From Lota lota (lineage: Eukaryota; Chordata; Actinopteri; Gadiformes; Lotidae): DNA of 64,000 bases. The number at the start of each line of letters is the position of its first letter. Position 1 is the first letter of the stretch. The stretch is from positions 1,624,501-1,688,500 of the forward strand of contig JACYXH010000129.1 of the NCBI GenBank assembly GCA_026745465.1, given 5' to 3'. The position numbers and the translations under genes are program-made. Shown one piece after another: positions 11,931-23,718 of the stretch. The notes under the pieces were generated by a model. It did not search any database and had not been told where the DNA came from. It saw nothing but the letters and a program-made list of their open reading frames with translations.

Positions 11931-12074
11931 TGGATCATTGGCTTGCTTCATTCAGTGTCTCTAGGTTGCAGCCAATCACAGTTGGTCTATGATATGTAAA
12001 TCGTGTTTTTTAAGTTCAAACCTTTCACTAGAGCGAGTACAGGGCTAGTTCAAATTCAACGCAGAAACGTTACA
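11931..12074 (+). promoter_or_regulatory. Promoter-like block of NITR gene 3
   Basis: CCAAT at 11972-11976 and ATGTAAAT at 11994-12001. Confidence 0.45.
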
Positions 12075-14422
12075 ATGTTTTTCGCCTTGATAATTCTGAG
12101 TAAAGCACGTAAGTAAATTCCTTCTCAAATTCCATTCCTCTCTATTTTATATAACTTATTCAAATTTAGCCAGAAGTGTTTGGTGACAAAATACTTGCAT
12201 TTCAGCATAGGTCTATTTCTTAATCAATGTATTTACAAACCTAAAGCTACAAAAATAAAGTATGAATGTTCAAGACCAATTGTTCATAGTTCTTATTTAT
12301 TATTTTTCTTTTTTAGTGCTGCTTCTGGCTCAGGAGGGACCTAGCTTGGTCAATGTGAAATCAGCAGGACTTGGAGATACTGTTACCCTTCATTGTGAAG
12401 CTAAAGAACATGGTAGCAATTATTTATATTGGTACAAGCAATCGCCTGGATATTTTCCCGAAATAATTGCTTCGAAATTGTATGACTCGATTACAATGAA
12501 GCCCCACTTCAATGTAACATTCACAATGGAAGAAGGTGCTTCTGTCTTTAATCTGATCATTCAAAACGTAACTAAAGGTGATGAAGCAAACTATTTCTGT
12601 CAGCAATTCTCACGTGACAGGTGGAATAATTGCACCTTTCTGTCTGTCAAAGGTAAGATCAATCCCTTTCGCTGTTCATATTCAAAATCATGAAAAGCAT
12701 TTTAAAACATTTTGATAACTGTATTTTACTGTGCAGATCCCAACGACCATAGGTTTATCTCCCAGACTGTGGTCCAACAGCCTGTGTCGGCAACAGTTCA
12801 GCTGGGAGACCCTGTGGCTCTCCAGTGCTCTATTATCTCCCAGAGGACGGACCACAGTAACCAGTGCCAAGGGGAAACCAGTGTGTACTGGTTCAGATCT
12901 GGATCAGGACCATCTCACCCTGCTGTCGTTTACATGAATGGAAACAGGAGCGGTGAATGTCAGGATAGTTCTGGGTCTCCGTCTGCTCCACAGACCTGTG
13001 TCTACACTCTCCCCAAGAACAATGCAGACACCTCTGATGCTGGGACTTACTACTGTGCCCTGGCAGCATGTGGGGAAGTTGTGTTTGGAAATGGAACCAT
13101 GCTGGACATAACAGGTAAATATATTGATGTTTTTTCTATTTGATGTCGATTCACTCAGGTTAGTTGGTATCTTAAAACTATAGGATCATTTTATTTACAT
13201 TTCAACCATAATTTCAGATGAGAAAATAAAAGCCTGTGCTCATTATAGCCTGGCAGCTCACTCTTCTATAAAAAAAGATTTGCGGAGAAACACAAAAATA
13301 TAAGAATGCAGAAAGTGTAAAAAAAATCCAAAAGCATGATGGAAATAAAAAAACAAACCACATATGGATTTACGATAAAGATATCTATGGTTGAATATTT
13401 TTTATGACTAAAGAGGTCAATGCCAGTAGGCTCTTTAGACTATTTACACTGATGAACCAATGTTGATTATCTAATTCTAGAACCCTACTGGCATCTAGTT
13501 ACCAAGGTGCTTGGAATACTGTTGGCTTGCTGTCTGGCTGGGATTGTAATCCTGTTTCTGACCAGGATTAAGAAGCATGTTTGTGATCATCGCAAAGGTA
13601 CAGTACATTCTTCAGAGTTGAATTTGTTGGACATAGTGTTTTTATATACATATTTAGTGGTGTGATATGTGTCTTATGTTTTAACTAAGAGCACACATAT
13701 TCTTTGGTTCTTATTGTCAGGAACACTGAGTGCTTCCTGCCATGTTCCAGGTGACTCAGGGATTCAGGAACAACAGGTACATCTGTTCAACATGTTACAT
13801 TGGTAGACTTTGTCAATTACTTTGATTGTGTCATATAGAGCACGAAACAAGTCTTTTCCTGTGACATTTTATAGATTGTTGATTCTTAAAATGAATTGTT
13901 AGCTTGCAGACATTTTCTTGGCCTATTGAATGGCTTGGAGATCAAAAATGAAAATGTATCGATGTCTGTAAAAAGTGAGATGGATATGAACTTTTTTTTT
14001 CTGAACGGTTAAAAGGGGGATATACAAGAAAGTATTGCTAATGAAACTTAATTTTACGTTATTTTTTTGCATTCTCGAACCACATTCCTGCACAAAGTGT
14101 AGCTACCTGGTAAAACGAATGGGTGTAGTGTTTGGTTATTGTAACAAACCAGCATGTTCTAGGCCTCTGTATATGATTAGACACCGACACACCAGTACGA
14201 TTTTAGCTTTGACTTTCACTCTAGAAGAAGTGGTCTCTAGTACAGCTGTGAATCCTCTCAGATGTTTCGTAGTAATACAGTTCTCTGTTGTAGGACAGGG
14301 AAACTGATTCCTTGAACTACGCAGCGTTGGAGTTCTCTGGCAGGAACACCAGAGGAGGGAAGAAGAAGAGTGAAAGGACTCAGGAGAGTCTGTATTCTGC
14401 TGTGAGAGAAACCCGCCACTGA
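12075..14422 (+). CDS. nitr: Novel immune-type receptor, V group 2 (gene 3)
   Basis: The exons are 12075-12108, 12317-12652, 12737-13114, 13481-13597, 13721-13776 and 14294-14422, giving 349 residues. The leader starts MFFALIILSKA. The V domain carries the YWYKQSPGYFPEIIASK framework and a KPHFNVTFTMEEG segment, so it groups with genes 4 and 5 rather than with its neighbour gene 2. The I domain ends in FGNGTMLDIT, a variant of the usual KIDVT. Intron 3 (13115-13480) differs in sequence and length from genes 1 and 2, although the exons on both sides stay nearly identical. The tail keeps LNYAAL and SLYSAV. Confidence 0.88.
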
Positions 14423-15281
14423 AGTCCATCAACCTGGGAGTTTGTGTCGACTCAGGAGGCTAAAGGAGGTAGCAATGGTGGTATTGATAAGGACTTGTTT
14501 ATTGTCATGAGTACATGTAGATTGTTTCTAATGTTTAGTAATGTTGCTTTGTTTGGATTATAAAAATGTAATTGCTCATCATTTATCATGTATTTTGTAA
14601 AGCCTATCTGTTTGATGTGCAGCAGGACTCGGCCTTGCAGAAAACTATATGCAGTTAACAAATCTTGATGCCTAAAATTATACTTCACAAATGAAAAAAT
14701 GAGACATTGAAGTGAGTAAAAGAGGAGAATGGACAGACTGACATGCACAGGAAATGAATCAAATTATATATAAACTAACAATATCCAAAAACGAGGTAAA
14801 ACAGGAAGGGAAAAGCATGAAAGATACTTAGAGACCTCTGGTTCAGTTCATATCTGCTTTTCAAACCACAGTACTGACACAGCTTGCACAGGATGAGCAC
14901 GCAAAACAGAGCAGTGATGCTTTGCAGGCAAAACCACTGGCGTAAAGGTCACAGCGCTAGATCAGTTGACTAGACATTATATAGGCTGCACCTTTTTATA
15001 TCTCAGAGGTCCGAAATATATCGGTTGTGTTGATCTTGTGCCAACACAAAGTGTTTATCGTGCATGTATGTCTGTAAGCACACAAAGACTAACACACAGC
15101 AGACACACACATCTAGTCAAATAGTCGTCCTGCACTTTTGAGCTGACAGATGTTTCCGTTACTGTGACTCTTGCGTGTCTTTCTTTGGTACTTGGTGACT
15201 AGTTTCACTAATTACAGCAAGTAGGATGGGAACTGGGAGAAGGAGAAAGGTCTGAAGGTGATCTCGAACTGTTAAAATAAA

Positions 15282-15523
15282 TGCCCCCTATTTTACCACA
15301 AGGTATCATGTTGATGAGGCCTTTCTGAATATATCCTTTGTGACATCACAATGTGGGAGTGTCCACCCAACTGGGAGGAGTGGACTGGTGGACTGCATCG
15401 ACTGGGAGGAGTGAGTTGATCTGTGTGTCACACATCTGAGTAGACACTCCCACTTGTATAATGTCACACAGGACTACACTTTTAAATGGCTCGTCAACGC
15501 GACATCGGCCGGTAAATAGGGAC
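15282..15523. mobile_element. Foldback element, copy 4
   Basis: The arms run from GCCCCCTATTTTACCACAAG to CGGCCGGTAAATAGGGACG. The inner GTGGGAGTGTCC / GACACTCCCAC pair is intact. Confidence 0.65.
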
Positions 15524-16432
15524 GCTATATAGAACCAAACAAGGCTAAGATAACCGACAGATCTAAAAAGCAACTGAACAAAAGGTGCTGGAAACAATAG
15601 TTAAGACATCATTGGTTGTGTATGAATGATTGGTGATGTGTCTCTGTAATGGACTGATGTAGCATCTGATGCTCTCTGCAGCCCAATATGATCCCAAGTG
15701 AATAATAATATTACGATATTAAAATCTCTGAATTAAATTGAATCAACCATTGTAATTAGATTGTAACAATTGTTAAAGTACTGAATTCATTCACAATACT
15801 CTTCAGATAAAAATAATACAAATTTTACGATTGAATCAAGTGAACATTCTCTGTTCACATGCACAAATATCACAGTTTAGGTTCAGTCAGTGATGTGAAA
15901 TGTATGTACATTCAATGGTTGGTTTCTGAAGGACCTCAGCAGCACATCCTGTTGATACCTACAGCCAGGTCTATTTATGCTCACCAGTGTTGGTGGTGTG
16001 TGTAAAAAAAAGACAAGGCCAGCCACAGCCCTCGCCTCTCAGCTCATCTGCTGCTTACGTCCTCACTCTCTCCTTCCAACCCAGTGGTTAAAGAAATAGC
16101 TAGAAAGGAAGTCACTCTAAAAGTTGTTTTATCTGAGAAGGACGAGGACCCTCGATATTCATTTTGGCTAGATCATACATCTTCTTAATTTCCTCAAACA
16201 CGTTTATCTTAACAGTGGCCTACAGAGCCAAAAATGTCTCGACGGGTATTCCAGCACAGAAGCACAACTAATAGAACGACTTCCTGAGAAGGGGTTACCG
16301 TGAACACAGTATTTACCCCCCGACCCCCTCCCTCCCCCAAAGCTGAAGTCTGGAAGGAAATGTCAAAGTCCTGAAGGAGCCCAGCTAGTGGGGCAAACTG
16401 TTAGTTGGGGGGGTAAACGGTTAGCAGGAGGG

Positions 16433-16723
16433 TTAGACAGTTAGCAGGGGGGACAAGCCTTCTGACCCCGGGGCTCCTTGTGTGACCACAGGATTAGCGG
16501 GGAGGTGGGAAGGAGCAGGCACCTTACGCAGGTTGCTGGCATGCCACCGAGACCTGTCTGTGAGCTGGTAGGAAGCCGGGCCCGGCTGGTGGTTACCCTG
16601 GCTGGGTGAGGACCACAATGAGCTCAGTTTATTGGCTCGTTGGGGTCCACAAGCTCTGACCCAGTCCAACACTCTGATAGCTGATGGCTTGGTTCTGTGT
16701 TTCCTGTCAAACCTTTGTTTCCA
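16433..16723 (-). pseudogene. Fossil gypsy-type integrase C-terminal fragment, copy 4
   Basis: Reads DWVRACGPQRANKL and WHASNLRK as in the other copies. It is open over about 80 codons, without a catalytic core. Confidence 0.65.
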
Positions 16724-16769
16724 TCAGACACAATTATATTAACATGAACCTCAACCCACAGAAAACTAG

Positions 16770-16914
16770 GAGGATCATTGGCTTGCTTCATTCAGTGTCT
16801 CTAGGTTGCAGCCAATCACAGTTGGTCTATGGTATGTAAATGTTGTTTTTTAAGTTCAAACCTTTCATTAGAGCGAGTACAGGGCTAGTTCAAATTCAGT
16901 GCAGAAACGTTACA
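16770..16914 (+). promoter_or_regulatory. Promoter-like block of NITR gene 4
   Basis: CCAAT at 16812-16816 and ATGTAAAT at 16834-16841. The sequence is nearly the same as the gene 1 block. Confidence 0.45.
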
Positions 16915-18792
16915 ATGTTTTTCGCCATGATAATTCTTAGTAAAGCACGTAAGTAAATTCCTTCTTAAATTCCATTGCTCTCTATTTTATATAACTTATT
17001 CAAATTTAGCCAGAGGTGTTTGGTGACAAAATATACCGCTCAAAAAAATAAAGGGAACACTTGGAGTTACATTGTGTTGTTTAAGTGTTCCCTTTATTTA
17101 TTTTTTAGCAGTATACTTGCTTTGCAGCATAGGTCTATTTCTTAATCAATGTATTTACAAACCTAAACCTACAAAAATAAAGTATGAATGTTCAAGACCA
17201 ATTGTTAATAGTTATTATTTAATATTTTCTTTTTTAGTGCTGATTCTGGCTCAGGAGGGACCTAGCTTGGTCAATGTGAAATCAGCAGGACTTGGAGATA
17301 CTGTTACCCTTCATTGTGAAGCTAAAGAACATGGTAGCGATTATTTATATTGGTACAAGCAATCTCCTGGATATTTTCCCGAAATAATTGCTTCGAAGAT
17401 ATATGAATCATTTACAATGAAGCCCCACTTCAATTTAACATTCACAATGAAAGAAGGTGCTTCTGTCTTTAATCTGATCATTCAAAACGTAACTAAAGGT
17501 GATGAAGCAAACTATTTCTGTCAACAATACATACGTGATAACTGGAATAATTGCACCTTTCTGTCTGTCAAAGGTAAGATCAATACTTTTTTTATGTTTA
17601 TATTCAATATCATGACAAGCATTTTAAAACATTTTGATGATAACTGTATTTTACTGTGCAGATACCAACGACCATAGGTTTGTCTCCCAGACTGTGTTCC
17701 AACAGCCTGTGTCGGCATCAGTTCAGCTGGGAGACCCTGTGGCTCTCCAGTGCTCTATTACCTCCCAGAGGACGGACCACAGTAACCAGTGCCAAGGGGA
17801 ACCCAGTGTGTACTGGTTCAGATCTGGATCAGGACCATCTCACCCTGCTGTCGTTTACATGAATGGAAACAGGAGCGGTGAATGTCAGGATAGTTCTGGG
17901 CCTCCGTCTGCTCCACAGAGCTGTGTCTACACTCTCCCCAAGAACAATGCAGACACCTCTGATGCTGGGACTTACTACTGTGCCCTGGCAGCATGTGGGG
18001 AAGTTGTGTTTGGAAATGGAACTAAGATCGACGTAACAGGTCAATATATTTTGTTTCCTACTTCGTTTATTTGCTAATTATTTAATTAAGAAGACAATAG
18101 ACATTTAAGATAATAACATGTGAATATGCGTAATTCTCAGGGCATATTTGAGATTGTATTTGAAATATTTCATTGCACATGCCGTACTCGGAATGTATTG
18201 GTGCATATTACAGAAAGAATATGATCTCTACGGATTTATGATGACCCATTGTTGATTGTCTGATTCTAGATCCCCACTGTCATCTAGCGATCTTGGTGCA
18301 TCGGATACTGTTGGCTTGCTGTCTGCTTGTGATTTTAATCCTCATTCTAATCATACATTTCAGGTTTGTAAGCATGGTAACGCTACAGCACATTCAACAA
18401 AAAATTCATAAAAGGAAAGATATAAGAGCATCCCCACAACTTTGATAGAGAAGTTTCAGTATGCAAGATCCCCTACATTGATTCGACAGTACACTCTATT
18501 TTTAATTACTTTATTTTTAATAGCGCCAGAGAATTTTTTACATTATTTGTAAAAAATAACAATTTGCATAAGTGTTTGTTAGATTACTTTTAAAACAAAT
18601 CATGTCGTGTCAACTGTGAATCCTCTCAGATATTTGATAGTAATACATAGTTCTCTGTTGTAGGACAGGGAAACTGATTCCTTGAACTACGCAGCGTTGG
18701 AGTTCTCTGGCAGGAAAACCAGAGAAGGGAAGAAGAACAGTGAAAGGACTCATGAGAGTCTGTATTCTGATCTGAGAGAAACCTGCCACTGA
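16915..18792 (+). CDS. nitr: Novel immune-type receptor with charged TM and no linker exon (gene 4)
   Basis: The exons are 16915-16948, 17238-17573, 17662-18039, 18270-18367 and 18664-18792, giving 324 residues. The signal, V domain (group 2) and I domain (FGNGTKIDVT) are standard. Exon 4 is a different version: it starts DPHCHLAILVHR and continues ILLACCLLVI, so His260-Arg261 sit in or at the edge of a hydrophobic stretch (255-278). Its donor is TTT|GTAAGC, which leaves phase 0 and joins directly to the phase-0 tail exon; the 56-nt linker exon is not found in the 296-bp intron. The tail has LNYAAL (Tyr291) and SLYSDL (Tyr316), the latter differing from SLYSAV elsewhere. If the last intron is retained, the frame stays open past the donor and ends at the TGA at about 18443, giving a short basic tail without ITIMs. 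Exon 4 splicing is inferred from frame and from the matching exon in gene 8. Confidence 0.8.
17034..17117. mobile_element. Minimal Tc1-like terminal-inverted-repeat MITE in intron 1 of gene 4
   Basis: A TA-flanked palindrome of about 84 bp. The left end reads CGCTCAAAAAAATAAAGGGA and the right end is its near reverse complement (TCCCTTTATTTATTTTTTAG). The centre GGAGTTACATTGTGTTGTTT resembles the inner part of the right end of Tc1-like elements common in fish, as I recall them. No other copy of the array has this insert. There is no transposase, so it must have moved in trans or arisen by internal deletion. Confidence 0.7.
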
Positions 18793-19045
18793 AGTCCATC
18801 AACCTGGGAGTTTGTGTCGCCTCATGAGGCTAAAGGAGGTAGCAATGGTGGTATTGATAAGGACTTGTAAATTGTTTCTTATGTTTAGTAATGTCGCTTC
18901 CTTTGGATCATAAACATTTAATTGCTCATCATTTGTGATGTATTTTGTAAATCCTATCTGTTTGATGTGCAGCAGGACTTGGCCATGAAGAAAACCTTAT
19001 GCAGTTAACAAATCTTGATGCCTAAACTTATACTTCACCAATGAA
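18793..19045 (+). repeat. 3' flank of NITR gene 4
   Basis: Homologous to the 3' flank of genes 1-3 as far as TTCACCAATGAAAAAAG, after which similarity to the array stops. About 15-20 bp are deleted relative to the sister copies near 18868. Confidence 0.7.
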
Positions 19046-19680
19046 AAAAGAAAATACGTTCAAAATGCAAAAATGTTAACGTATGTAAAGGGTTTCACAG
19101 AATGCAGTAATAAACATATGTTAAGGTATTTAAAGAAGGAAAGACTCCCGCTATCCCTTTAAGAAAGCAGTCGCGTTGTTCCAGCTCAGACGGGTCTGCT
19201 GAGGTTTGCGCCAATCAGATCGCAGCTCATTTGTAAACAGCCTCTCAGAGTCAATCGAGGTCTCGCAGGTCGGTCCCGCCTACATAAATTAACCCTTTAA
19301 GGTGAATTCCCTTGAGACGCGGTGGGACACCGTGCGCGTCACTGAAGGTCGGGCGTCGGGTTCTCGAGCACGGCAAGTTGACACACCCAAAACCAGCATT
19401 CCGTCTTTTCGGACTGCACTGCTGGTCTATTGGTTTCAGAATGTCACCAAATGTTTAAAGATAGTTGACATATTTAATATTTATATCTTCTACTTAATTT
19501 CAATGGTAACAAACATATAACTAACACCATCATTAATATTGAAAGTCAACTTTAGTTTTGGATGTACAAAGTTCAATTCTTCATGATTCTTGATTATGAC
19601 ATGACCGTTGAATGTAAATAAGGTGCCAGTGCATATAAAGGCATCAAAATGTATATTTGTTTAATAAATTCTGTACTGCG
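19046..19680. other. Unique DNA at the inversion junction of the array
   Basis: This stretch matches no other part of the window. Its middle (about 19140-19400) is richer in CpG than the surrounding array, for example CTCGCAGGTCGGTCCCGCC and GACACCGTGCGCGTCAC. It also contains an inverted CCAAT-like word and a TACATAAATTAACC word. A 72-codon open frame (19302-19520) has no recognisable features. It could be a promoter or an LTR piece, or the ancestral sequence between the two half-arrays. Confidence 0.5.
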
Positions 19681-19840
19681 AGGTGAGGGCTGCTGCTGGC
19701 CATGGCTGTTCTACACAGAGCACCAAAACCTGTCAGCATTGATAGACTATAACCATGAACAGGATGTGTTGCTAAGGCAAACTATTTGGATGAATTCATA
19801 GTTAGCCTTGTTCGGTTGTTACAGCAGCGCCCCTACATTG

Positions 19841-20052
19841 CAGACCGGTGTCACGTTGACGATGAAAGACTAACTCTTTGTGACATCATATGAGTGGGAG
19901 TGTCTACTCAAATGTGTGACACACAGATCAACTCAGGCCTCCCAGTCGATGCAGTCCACCAGTCCACTCCTCCCCAGCCGTGTGGACACTCCCACATTGA
20001 GATTCTGAAATGGCTCATCCACATGACACCTTGTGGTAAAATAGGGACCCTT
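19841..20052. mobile_element. Foldback element, copy 5 (degenerate)
   Basis: Runs from GACCGGTGTCACGTTGACG to ACCTTGTGGTAAAATAGGGA. The outer part of the left arm is shortened, and the inner GTGGGAGTGTCT / GGACACTCCCAC pair is intact. Confidence 0.6.
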
Positions 20053-20208
20053 TATGTTCATGGTTTGGCACCACCTTTGGACATTCCCTTCCCCCCGTTC
20101 CAATCCTACCTGGTGTAATTAGTCACCAATCACCAGTGAAAGACACACAAGAGTTACAGTTAAGGAAATATCTGTGAGCTCAATACTGTAGGACGACTTA
20201 TTGACTAG

Positions 20209-20320
<112 letters not shown>

Positions 20321-20981
20321 GTCTGTGTGGTTATACACATGCACGCACAAAAAACACTTTGACAAGATCAACTGATATCTTTTTTACTTCTGAGGCATGA
20401 AAAGGTGCAGCCTATCTACTGTCTAGTCACATGATCTTGAGCTGAAACTTTATGCTTGTGGTTTTGGCTAAAAAGCATCAGTGGTCTTGTTATGAGTGCT
20501 CATCCTGTGCAAGCTGTGTCAGCATGATTTAAAAAGCAGTTATGAACTGAACTAAAGGTCTCTAAATATCTCTCACTATGTCCCATTCCTGTATTACATC
20601 GTTTTAAGGATATAGTTGATAAAATATAATCTGATTTATTTTCTTTGTACTTCAGTCTGTACATTCTCCTCCTTCACTCTCTTCTCAATGTTTCTTTATT
20701 ATTTTATTTGTGAATTTAAGTTTTATACACCAAAATTTGGTCACAGTGTTGAATTTTGTTCTTCAAGGCTAAGGACTGCTGCACATCAACCCGATAGGCT
20801 ACAAAAAAGATTACATCACAAATGATGAGCAATTCAATGTTTATGATCCAAACAAAGTGACACCACTAAACATAAGAGACAATCTACATGTACTCATGAC
20901 AATAAATAAGTCCTTATCAATACCACCATTGCTACCTCCTTTAGCCTCATGAGGCGACACAAACTCCCAGGTTGATGGACT

Positions 20982-23241
20982 TCAGTGGCAGGTTTCTCTC
21001 ACAGCAGAATACAGACTCTCCTGAGTCCTTTCACTGTTCTTCTTCCCTCCTCTGGTTTTCCTGCCAGAGAACTCCAACGCTGCGTAGTTCAAGGAATCAG
21101 TTTCCCCGTCCTACAACAGAGAACTGTATTACTACGAAACATCTGAGAGGATTCACAGCTGTAGTAGAGACCACTTCTTCTAGAGTGAAAGTCAAATATT
21201 ATCCTACTTCTGTGTGTGTGTGTTGCTGGTTTGTTACCATAACTAAACACTAGACCCGTTCATTTTACCAGGTAGCTCAACTGTTCAGATGGAACAAAGA
21301 TTGTCATTTGTGTCTGACTTTTTAAATACATTGGTACATTTTCATTTTTGATCACCAACACATTCAAAAGGCCAACGACATCTCTGCTCAAGAATGTTTC
21401 ATTTTAAGAATGAACAATCGATAAAACGTCACAGGATATGACTTGGTTTTGTGCTCTATGTGACACAAAGTAATTGTCAAAGTCTACCAAAGCAACATGT
21501 TGAACAGATGTACCTGTTGTTCCTGAATCCCTGAGTCTCGTGGAACATGACTGGAAGCACTCAGTGTTCCTGACAATAAGAAACGAAAAATATTAATGCT
21601 CTTAATTAAAACATGAAATACATGTCACACAACTAAATATGTCTGTAAAAACACAACGTCCGACAGAAAATATGGTGGAGAATGTACCGTACCTTTGCGA
21701 TGATCACAAACATGCTTTTTATTCCTGGTTAGAAACAGGATTATAATCCCAGCCAGACAGCAAGCCAACAGTATTCCAAGCACCATGGTAACTAGATGCC
21801 AGTAGGGTTCTAGAATCAGATAATCACATTGGGTCATCAGAAAGCTTTAAGTCACTTTTATTCTGGACCATTTCCACTGGCATGGGCCTCTTTAGTCATA
21901 AAAATATACAACCACAAAGACCTTTTATTGTAAATCCATGTGTACTTTGTTTTTTCATTTGCATCATATTTTGGGATTTTTGTTGTACTTCCTGCATTCT
22001 TCTATTTTATAGATTTGACAAAGAAATTAAAAAGACTGCGCTGCATGGCTATAATGTGCACAGGCTTTTTACTTCCTCTTCTGAAATTATATTATGAAAT
22101 ATGTTACCAAATGTTTGGTGAAACATTTGGTTTGGCATACAGAGCAAAATTGCATTCAATGCAAAGCACTTGTTTTGAGTGAACTACACTACATAGAAAA
22201 AACACCAATACACTGACCTGTAACGTTTATCTTAGTTCCATTTCCAAAAACAACTTCCCCACATGCTGCCAGGGCACAGTAGTAAGTCCCAGAATCAGAG
22301 GTGTCTGCATTGTTCTTGGGGAGAGTGTAGACACAGCTCTGTGGAGCAGACGGAGACCCAGAACTATCCTGACATTCACCGCTCCTGTTTCCATTCATGT
22401 AAATGACAGCAGGGTGGGATGGTCCTGATCCAGATCTGAACCAGTACACACTGTGTTCCCCTTGGCACTGGTTACGGTGGTCCATACTCTGGGAGGTAAT
22501 AGAGCACTGGAGAGCCACAGGGTCTCCCAGCCGAACTGATGCCGACACAGGCTGTTGGACCACAGTCTGGGAGACAAACCTATGGTCGTTGGGATCTGCA
22601 GGGTAAAATACAGCTATCATCAAAAGGTTTTAAAATGCTTGTCATGATATTGAATATAGACATTGAAATCTTTTTATCTCACCTTTGACAGACAGAAAGG
22701 TGCAATTATTCCACTTGTCACGTGAGTATTGTTGACAGAAATAGTTTGCTTCATCACCTTTAGTTACGTTTTGAATGATCAGATTAAAGACAGAAGCACC
22801 TTCTTTCATTGTGAATGTTAAATTAAAGTGGGGCTTCAATGTAATTAATTCATACAATTTCGAAGCTACAATTTGGGGGAAATATCCAGGAGATTGCGTG
22901 TACCAATATAGCTCATTGTGATTCTCTTGTTGAACTCCACAATGAAGAGTAACAGTATCTCCAAGTCCTGCTGATTCCACAGAGATCAAATGAGGACTCT
23001 CTTGGGTCTCAATCAACACTAAAAATGTAAGAAAAAAATGATTGAACTAAACATTTGTAAAACAAAAATAGCGGATTCAATTTTGTAACTAATTATATAA
23101 ATAAATAAACCTATGCTGCAAGTATGTTGTCATCAAGCACTTCTGGCTAAATTTGAATAAGTTACAAAAAAAAGAGAGAAATGGAATTTGAGAAATAATT
23201 AACTTACGTGCTGTACTCAGAATTATCATAGCGAAAAACAT
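20982..23241 (-). CDS. nitr: Novel immune-type receptor, V group 2 (gene 5)
   Basis: The exons in transcript order are 23208-23241, 22683-23018, 22218-22595, 21693-21809, 21514-21569 and 20982-21110, giving 349 residues. This is the first - strand gene and the one nearest the junction. Its V domain (YWYTQSPGYFPQIVASKLYE, KPHFNLTFTMKEGAS) resembles those of genes 3 and 4 on the other strand, while its N-terminus (QESPHLISVES) is closer to genes 6-9, so it looks intermediate. The I domain has a QSMDHRNQ variant and ends FGNGTKINVT. The tail begins DGETDS instead of DRETDS and keeps LNYAAL and SLYSAV. Confidence 0.87.
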
Positions 23242-23390
23242 TGTCACGTTTTGGCGCTGAAGTTGAGGTAGCCCTGTACTCGCTCTAATGAAAGATTTGG
23301 ATTTAAAAGACACCATTTACATACCATAAACCAACTGTGATTGGCTGCAACCTAGAGACACTGAATGAAGCAAGCCAATGATCCACCTAG
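23242..23390 (-). promoter_or_regulatory. Promoter-like block of NITR gene 5
   Basis: On the - strand, ATGTAAAT lies at 23315-23322 and CCAAT at 23340-23344, with the same order and spacing as in the + strand genes. Confidence 0.45.
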
Positions 23391-23433
23391 TTTTCTGTGA
23401 GGTGCGGTTCATGTTTAATTTGATTGTGGCTGA

Positions 23434-23718
23434 TGGAAACAAAGGTTTGACAGGAAACACAGAACCAAGCCATGAGCTATCAGAGTGTTGGACTGGGTCA
23501 GAGCTTGTGGACCCCAACGAGCCAATAAACTGAGCTCATTGTGGTCCTCACCCTGCCAGGTTAACCACCAGCTGGGCCCGGCTTCCTACCAGCTCATAGA
23601 CAGGTCTCGGTGGCATGCCAGCAACCTGCGTAAGGTGCCTGCTCCTTCCCACCTCCCCGCTAATCCTGTGGTCACACAAGGAGCCCCCAGAGGTCAGAAG
23701 GCTTGTCCCTCCTGCTAA
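23434..23718 (+). pseudogene. Fossil gypsy-type integrase C-terminal fragment, copy 5
   Basis: Carries the KHRTKP and DWVRACGPQRANKL words. An in-frame TGA (AAG CCA TGA) interrupts the link between them, and it ends in an altered C-terminus after ANPVVTQGAP. Confidence 0.65.

Larger units (their letters stand above)
14423..16769. repeat. Spacer between NITR genes 3 and 4
   Basis: It holds the 3' flank, a foldback element (15282-15523), the AT-rich stretch, a C-rich tract (16313-16340), VNTR units (about 16390-16460) and the integrase fossil. No other gene is seen. Confidence 0.8.

Noticed and set aside
19894-20118. 74-codon frame in the orphan spacer
   Set aside because: It lies within the foldback element and spacer repeat; no family signal.
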